DNA from: Chondrosia reniformis
Taxonomy: Eukaryota > Porifera > Demospongiae > Chondrillida > Chondrillidae
Direction: 5' to 3'
DNA: 64,000 bases
Assembly: GCA_947172415.1 (NCBI GenBank)
Contig: OX359191.1
Location: 5,022,001-5,086,000, forward strand
Shown: in pieces, positions 58,770 through 64,000 of the stretch
Position numbering within the stretch: position 1 is the first letter of the stretch
Layout of the letters: each line of letters opens with the position of its first letter
The notes under the pieces: model-generated
Seen by the model: the letters and a program-made list of their open reading frames with translations, nothing else
The model's database searches: none
Told to the model about the DNA's origin: nothing
Program-made: the position numbers and the translations under genes

Positions 58770-59320
58770 TTGGATTGTGGTCAGACCATGATAGAATTGC
58801 ACATCATTTACATGGTTAGCAAACAGAATAGGTCCCTGAGGAACACAGTTAGATCAAAAATAACCGGTATGGTGATAAGTTGGAGCAAATGGGCCAATAA
58901 GACTAAGGTGTCTGTAGAGAGGGCCTATCCATTTCAGTCTCTTCCACCACTTCCTCAGGTTTTTCAGGGTGGATCATCAGCATACCAAACCTGAGTGACC
59001 ATTACAAATAAAAGGTTTAGTACCAACAGCATACGTAGTCATAGCCATAGAATCACCGTGTGGATTGCCTTCTTTAGATTGTAGAATTTCTCATTTAGCA
59101 AACACACAAGATGGAATTCTGTAGGTATGCTAAAGCAGGGTGGATTATTTCAAAGTTTTAGAGGATAGTGTCTCTATTCTGAGAATTAAATGCATTGGTG
59201 GTATCAACAAATCAGAGTCCTTTGGTATCTTTGGCTGCATATGTATACATTATAGAGTGGATAGCTGCTTTTAGTCTACATCCAGTCCAGCTAGCACAAA
59301 GTTTAATGAATTTATTTAGT
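58770..59320 (-). pseudogene. Reverse transcriptase fragment, unplaced lineage
   Basis: Minus strand, with stops and a shift: GCRLKAAIHSIMYTYAAKDT, FVDTTNAFNSQNRDTIL (motif A), ILQSKEGNPHGDSMAMTTYA (motif B), QVWYADD (motif C), then KNLRKWWKRLKWIGPLYRH. The set VDAxNAFNxLNR, EGTTQGDPLAM and WYADDA followed by LRxWW is a recurring RT family in invertebrate genomes; I cannot name its element class. Confidence 0.55.
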
Positions 59321-59365
59321 ATAGTAGAACTTATTGCTCATGTCAAATGAAATATATTAATCACT

Positions 59366-59400
59366 GCCACGTTTCACCGATCTCGAACTTCATCAGGCAT
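59366..59400 (-). ncRNA. Hammerhead-like core, Penelope element 3
   Basis: Minus strand: CTGATGA, a weaker stem (TCGA/TCGG around a GA loop), GAAAC. Core bases are intact but the stem contains a G-U pair. It closely resembles the 40981 copy downstream (GAAACGT...GCA). Confidence 0.5.
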
Positions 59401-60420
59401 CCAAAACTTGAAGAAACTACATTTTAAATAGTGTAATAAGGATGCATTGGTTGGGTTGTAAACAGTGATTAGTCAAATCAGTTAATCATAAATGTCAAAT
59501 CAATGGCCACCTATACCTACATGGATGTTATCAACCTATCAAGGAGGACTATGTTGGACATTGGGGGTATCCCATGTCCAAGTTGTAAGTTTATTGTCTC
59601 CTGATGTGGATGCCTTCCTTTATCTTCCTCTCTTACCAGCCATGGCCATGTTCCTTGCCTATTGCTTCCGCCCTGTCCCAGTCAATGTGATGGTCCAATA
59701 CTGCATGGTGTATAGCAGTGGCATTTCTCTAATGTTCTACTATCCTTACCTTCAATAGTCAACCCTTTTCACCAACATAGACCTCACTGCAGGGAATCCT
59801 GTAAATGTCCTCTTTGATTTTATTAGTGTGGGTGGATTTTACTTTCATAATCTTCTCTTTGAGGGTGTTCCGTGTGTTGTAAACTGGCTGGAGGTTATAC
59901 TTTTTACAGATGCTGCCTATTCTCTGAGTGGTTTCATGGATGAATGGTAGGAAAATGAGGTGCTGTCTTCCATTAGTTTTGGCTTCTCTTTGTGCTTGTG
60001 AGTTGTTACCCACACTTCTGGATTGTGATACAGTGCCTTCAGGGTCATTCTCTCAGGGTACCTGTTGAGAAGGAATGTCTTCTGCAGATGTAGTCCATGA
60101 TGGTGGAAGTTGAAATGGATGTATCTATCAGTGTGCGTCCTCTTCCTATACACTCTGGTGGATAGGTGTTGTTGTTCTTTCTTCACTAAGACATCCAGGA
60201 ATGGTAGGCTATCCTCCTCCTCAGTCTCCATGGTAAACTGTATAGCAGGTTGCAAACTGTTCAGGTGGGCATGGAATTCTCTGTATCACCCCTTACCACA
60301 AAAGTGTCATCTTCCTATCTCACCCAAGTGAGTGGTTTTAGGGGTGCTGTCCTGATGGCCATTTCTTAAAAATGCTCCATGTAGATGTTAGCTATGACAG
60401 AGGAAAGAGGATTACCCGTG

Positions 60421-61506
60421 GTAGGCTCAGACTGAAAGGTTAAAAAGTAACCTAGCCGAAAAGTCTCACCAGGGCTCATACCACAGACAAGTCACAAATA
60501 GGGAGTCTTACGTGTGGCTTTCTGAGGGGAGACTCAGACCTCAAACTGAGGCTCTGATTCTCGCAGCCCAAGATGATGTGCTGCACACTAGGTGGTACCA
60601 AAATAGGATTCTGAAGAATTCTAGCCTCCTAATGTGCAGAGAATGTGGCAAGGCTATGGAAACGGTCAAACACATACTAAACATGTGTGAGCCCAAGGGA
60701 TTTTCTCTCTACAAAGAGAGACATGACCGGGCAATACTGATAGTGTTGTGGAGACTGTTGAAAGAATATGGATTCAAGCTGGAAGAGCCCTGGTACAAAC
60801 TAGAAGCAAAACCAGTCTATGAGAATAGGGCTGTCAAAATCTTGTGGGATCCTAGTATCCCTACAGATGATGAAATGACAGAAAGAAGGCCAGACTTAGT
60901 GGTTGAGGATCGGCTATGTAAGTCCATCTTCATTATTGAGATGTCAGTTCCTACTGACAGCAATATTAATGGAAGATGGCAAGAGAAGTTCCAAAAGTAC
61001 CAGAAGCTGGCAGCTGATATGAGGAAACAATTTAGGGGCTACCGAATTAAGGTAGTCCCGATGATAATTGGTGCTTTGGGGACAGTGGACACGCTCCTGG
61101 AAGACCTTAGGGGAATTCCAAAGCTGTCAAAAAGTGCAGTAGAAGTGATGAGAGCCATGCAGAGAACTGTTCTCTGTTCGGCTGTGAGGATATTGAGGCG
61201 ACATCTATCTGTTGAGGGATTGGGGCCTGGACGATAAGTAGTCCTGTCCCAGTCCCTGCCTGTCAACCTCTGGAAAGCAGTGGTGGATTGGTGTATTGAG
61301 GTACTCCCTCCTATTATGACGGTCAACTTTGGCCCGACGTGCACCCGTCTGCTGCTGTCGGAAGGAGGAAAAGCCGAGGCTTCTGGCTAAAAACCCAAAG
61401 AAAGGAAAACATAACTGACTGAGGGTTGTCCAAGCCAGATACTCCTTGCCTTAGTACACTAAGGCAAGAAGTAACAAGGTTCTCCGTTAAGGCTTTTGTT
61501 TTTCAA
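60421..61506 (+). mobile_element. R2/NeSL-type LINE 3' part, nested in Penelope element 3
   Basis: A 5'-truncated element whose only coding piece is the RT C-terminus with a restriction-like endonuclease. The host sequence AGAGGATTACC-GTGG is repeated on both sides (60404-60419 and 61507-61522, one difference), a target duplication of about 16 bp. The 3' UTR (61238-61506) has a TTGCCTTAGTACACTAAGGC-type hairpin at 61448-61470. Confidence 0.75.
60512..61237 (+). CDS. LINE C-terminal zinc finger and restriction-like endonuclease
   Basis: About 240 open codons without an ATG start (the frame continues in from the truncation point). SEGRLRPQTEALILAAQDDV leads to a CCHC-type motif, MCRECGKAMETVKHILNMCE, and then a restriction-like endonuclease with RRPDLVVEDR and IFIIEMSVP supplying the acidic residues. 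The C-terminal VVPMIIGALGTVDTLLEDL block is typical of R2/NeSL/Hero-type LINEs. The fragment itself is uninterrupted, so the insertion is probably young, but it lacks an RT and cannot act alone. Confidence 0.8.
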   Translation: MWLSEGRLRPQTEALILAAQDDVLHTRWYQNRILKNSSLLMCRECGKAMETVKHILNMCEPKGFSLYKERHDRAILIVLWRLLKEYGFKLEEPWYKLEAKPVYENRAVKILWDPSIPTDDEMTERRPDLVVEDRLCKSIFIIEMSVPTDSNINGRWQEKFQKYQKLAADMRKQFRGYRIKVVPMIIGALGTVDTLLEDLRGIPKLSKSAVEVMRAMQRTVLCSAVRILRRHLSVEGLGPGR

Positions 61507-61690
61507 GAGGATTACCAGTGGCAGCTTCTTCTGCCTGTTTATAGAATTTCCTCTGTCTAATGAAGTATGTGGTTGACAGACAAAAATGGAGGAGTTTCTT
61601 GATAGTGGCTGTAGACAAAGTAGTTCTGCAGTGGACCATTTGGTTGTTCACTATCTTGTCCCCAAGTTTTGTACGTCTTTTGATCTGCCT

Positions 61691-62483
61691 TATAAGTCCT
61701 ACTATTCTAAATTATATCAAGTCAGCATGTCTATTAACTTCAACTTGATTGGATTTGATTACCTATCAAAGATCCAGTTCAGCTACTTTACAATTGTTTT
61801 CCCTACAATTCAACTTAATTACTTTGCTTTTTCCTACTGTCCGACTTCTGGACATTTGTTTAATGGAAAGAGGCAGCAAGCAGTATATGCTGACTAATAA
61901 GATGGATCTAAGCAGAGGTTGTTTAATAACCTTGTAAAACTTGCAAGAGCATAACAACGGTCATTGGAACCCTCCCCAAGTGCAGTACAGAGCCTCTTAC
62001 AACCAGTTATGTCCACCCCAGATGGAGTTGTAGCACCATTCGTATGGATGTCATTCACTGTGATGTCCTCAGCGGAGATACGTACATGCAAAAAGAATGG
62101 AATGGAAGGAGATAGTTGATGACTCTCTTTGGCTATATAAGAGGATATCAGTGTGTGTTGAATTCGCAAGGTGTGCTTCTCCGCAAGAGCATTCCTGGCC
62201 CTTTTGCTAGTGTCTCCATCAATATGTTCATCAAAGTTAAGAAGACCCTCATAAACGTTATTAGAAAGGAGTCTTAATGCTACTTAACCTTTCCTCTCCT
62301 CATCAAATATATCTCATGGCGAGCTTTACATCATTATAATGTTGCCTTGGACTTTGCCCCCTCGATGCTATACATCTGCCTAGTTACAAAGGGAATTTGG
62401 TAAAACAAGGGGTTGTTGTATGAAAGTTGCTAATTGATTTCCTGCTGTAGTGAAAATATTACTTAATCTTTTTCTGTACATAG
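61691..62483. other. No recognised feature
   Basis: The end of intron 6. An open minus-strand frame (62169 to 61894) has no recognisable motif. Confidence 0.4.
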
Positions 62484-62552
62484 CTGGGAAATGCATGAAT
62501 CTCTGAAAGCACTAGGCATTCCCTCGAAAGTTATTTTGGATTCAGCTGTTGG
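62484..62552 (+). CDS. EIF2B1: eIF2B alpha subunit, exon 7
   Basis: 69 bp, phase 2 to 2. Encodes WEMHESLKALGIPSKVILDS then AVG; aligns with the human KALCNLNVPVTVVLDAAVG. Acceptor CTGTACATAG, donor GTGAGT. Confidence 0.92.
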
Positions 62553-62948
62553 GTGAGTTAGTTATATAGTCTTGATATCCATTACAGCCCTTTTTCTGCT
62601 TTGTGTAGTGACAATAGTCATTGATCTTTCTATATTAGCCAAAAGTGGGACCTTCATCAATGTATAATCCAGCCAACAATGTATCTAGATAGATGTCAAC
62701 ATCTGCAAAAGGATGTATTACAAATAGCATAGTGAATCTATCTAATGTGGTCAGCTTGGGATCAGCTAACTTTGGCCTTTTTATAAAGGTGCCGGTATTA
62801 TAGAACGTCTTCTGTATGTCCTATTGTATACATACAAGTTTTGCCAGGACATTAGGCCATAATTTGGGGGTGACCATTTATACAGCCATTATAGTTAGAG
62901 TGCTAGTTAGAGTAATTACAGTTTTGCTTTTTTTTAATTTAATTGTAG
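62553..62948 (+). other. EIF2B1 intron 7
   Basis: 396 bp, AT-rich, no inserted element recognised; a T-rich tract precedes the TTGTAG acceptor. Confidence 0.75.
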
Positions 62949-63024
62949 TTATATAATGGATAAAGTGGACATAATCATTGTTGGTGCAGAAGGCGTTGTT
63001 GAAAGTGGGGGTATAGTAAATAAG
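62949..63024 (+). CDS. EIF2B1: eIF2B alpha subunit, exon 8 (last in window)
   Basis: 76 bp, phase 2 to 0. Encodes [20 protein letters not shown] then GIVNK, almost identical to the family signature (human [20 protein letters not shown]). This brings the total to 219 of roughly 300 residues, so one or more exons for the last 80-90 residues lie beyond the right edge. GTAAGC donor. Confidence 0.95.
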
Positions 63025-63462
63025 GTAAGCTTGGGTATAAATTGCTTAACACAATGGAAAACTATCTATTTTGGAGTCATGTAAATATTTAATTGCCAGA
63101 AATATACATCTGAGACTTCCTGAGCAGGCTATTTCTAATTGAAAGCTCATATGGCATCTCAAATTATAATGATAAAGGGATAAAATATTAAATATTAAAC
63201 TGCTTCAGATGTGTGTAGAGTGTCCTGCGGCGCCCCTATATTGTTTTCAGAAATTATGTTAACGTATGGCTTCCTGTTCGTAGTCTTGTATATACAGTGC
63301 AAGTTACAATAATATATATATATAATATTATATGTTTATATATCTGTCAAAAAATGGCGGACGTTCGGCTAGCTTTCGTTTTCTAGCTTAAAATTAGCTT
63401 TCTCTTCCTTAGCGTAGAACATTGAACGAACGAAATGGACTTAAAAACCACCCTTACTAATA

Positions 63463-63650
63463 CTATGTAACGTAAAGCTTGCGCAAAAACGTTTTCTACG
63501 AGATATGGCCTTGAAAAATTGACGGCCAGCAAGAGTCGATCGGAAATCGGTTAACCGTTTATCTATGAGAACCAGCCAAGTAGTTCGAGTTTACTTAGGG
63601 GCGCCTGGCGCCCCACGAGTTTTTTAAACTCGAACTCCTTGTTTATTATA
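63463..63650. repeat. Dispersed repeat family G, copy 3
   Basis: TAACGTAAAGCTTGCGCAAA onward, ending in the hairpin AAGTAGTTCGAGTT ... GGCGCCTGGCGCC ... AACTCGAACT. This copy shows the complete terminal hairpin. Confidence 0.7.
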
Positions 63651-63744
63651 TGACTACTTTCTAATTTCTGCACTTACTCAAGGCAACCTTGTCATTTTCC
63701 CTTATATTGTTTTCATTTGCCGATTACGTTGTACGGCTTCATGT

Positions 63745-64000
63745 TACGGAAAGATATATATAATACGGGTTCATACGCAACTATTATAACACTTATTTTA
63801 TACGTCGATATATGTATAATACGAGTTCATACGTAACTATTGTTATACTTAATTTATACGTCAATATATCGTTTTTGCAAATGGCGGCGTTCAGGAAGCT
63901 TTAGTTAACGAAGCTTTTCCAGCGTTATTTATAAAGTTCAGGACACTTAAGCGTCCTCAATCGTTAGCATTACGAATATATATATTAAATCCCAACGATG
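63745..64000 (+). repeat. Dispersed repeat family F, copy 3 (runs off the window)
   Basis: Two tandem blocks with ACGCAACTATTATAACACTT, then TTTTTGCAAATGGCGGCG and TTCAGGACACTTAAGCG. Similarity to 29425-29690 continues to the last base (AAATCCCAACGATG versus AAGCCCAACGAAG). Confidence 0.7.

Larger units (their letters stand above)
59366..61690 (-). mobile_element. Penelope-like element 3, interrupted by a LINE
   Basis: Minus strand: 61690-61507 reads TLSTATIKKLLHFCLSTTYF then FYKQAEEAATGNPL. It is interrupted by an insert, then resumes at 60420 with NPLSSVIANIYMEHF. Next come FTMETEEEDSLPFLDVLVKK (60230) and FLPFIHETTQRIGSICKKYN (59960). A GIY-YIG start IYRIPCSEVYVGEKG (59775) and its tail IKEGIHIRRQ (59620) follow. 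It ends near a hammerhead-like motif at 59400-59366. 5'-truncated and multiply broken. Confidence 0.75.
55362..62483 (+). other. EIF2B1 intron 6 (7.1 kb), Penelope-rich
   Basis: Contains Penelope-like element 1, a divergent RT fragment, Penelope-like element 3 with a nested R2/NeSL-type LINE, and about 790 bp of unrecognised sequence (61690-62483). 57991-58769 shows nothing recognised. Acceptor CTGTACATAG. Confidence 0.8.
63025..64000 (+). other. EIF2B1 intron 8 (5' part)
   Basis: GTAAGC donor; the intron continues past the window. Holds a CAGTGCAAGTTACAA motif (63296), family G copy 3 and family F copy 3. Confidence 0.8.

Noticed and set aside
1..64000. tRNA, rRNA, CRISPR arrays, bacterial operons
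   Set aside because: Looked for and not seen; the spaced repeats present are satellites, minisatellites and transposon hairpins.

Overview
This is a eukaryotic, intron-containing, AT-rich genomic window, most probably from an early-branching animal. A demosponge is my best guess, by inference: the only host gene has clear metazoan-type splicing, and the transposons (a THAP/Harbinger-like element carrying a YqaJ nuclease, Penelope-like elements, a RAG1-like transposase) are types common in sponges and cnidarians. No bacterial features, tRNA or rRNA genes were recognised.

Layout. 1-11.3 kb: a satellite array with a 22-23 bp basic unit and a higher-order pattern, interrupted once by a 1.25 kb terminal-inverted-repeat (TIR) element that itself carries a foldback element. 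11.3-14.6 kb: two decayed copies of a Tudor-like coding sequence, then foldback/MITE-type repeats. 14.7-19.7 kb: a two-gene DNA transposon (SAP-SWIM-YqaJ nuclease facing a THAP-DDE transposase, inside long inverted repeats); both genes carry lesions. 19.7-21.6 kb: more foldback repeats. 22.1-26.8 kb, minus strand: a spliced gene of about 13 exons that reads as a RAG1-like protein (N-terminal zinc-binding segment, RING finger, following zinc finger, and a core with two Asp and one Glu at the expected positions). It carries one frameshift and four in-frame stops, so it is a pseudogene. 27.2-27.9 kb: a TIR element enclosing a HIRAN-like fragment. 28.4-28.9 kb: two exons of an INTS2-like pseudogene. 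29.9-30.7 kb: a 45 bp minisatellite. 31.25-34.16 kb: a 5'-truncated non-LTR retrotransposon.

34.39 kb to the right edge: the one intact host gene, eIF2B alpha (EIF2B1), plus strand. Eight exons (219 codons) are in frame with consistent splice phases; the remaining exons lie beyond the window. They are spread over 28.6 kb because the introns are filled with mobile DNA: foldback elements, LINE fragments, a DIRS-like RT fragment, an RTE-like LINE, three GIY-YIG Penelope-like elements with hammerhead-ribozyme-like cores at or near their ends, a piece of a further RT lineage, and an R2/NeSL-type LINE inserted into one of the Penelope elements. Most intronic retroelements are antisense to EIF2B1.

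How it fits together: EIF2B1 is the only likely functional protein gene. Everything else is repeats, mobile elements or their decayed genes, often nested. Calls rest on reading translations, motifs and splice signals by eye; no database search was run.
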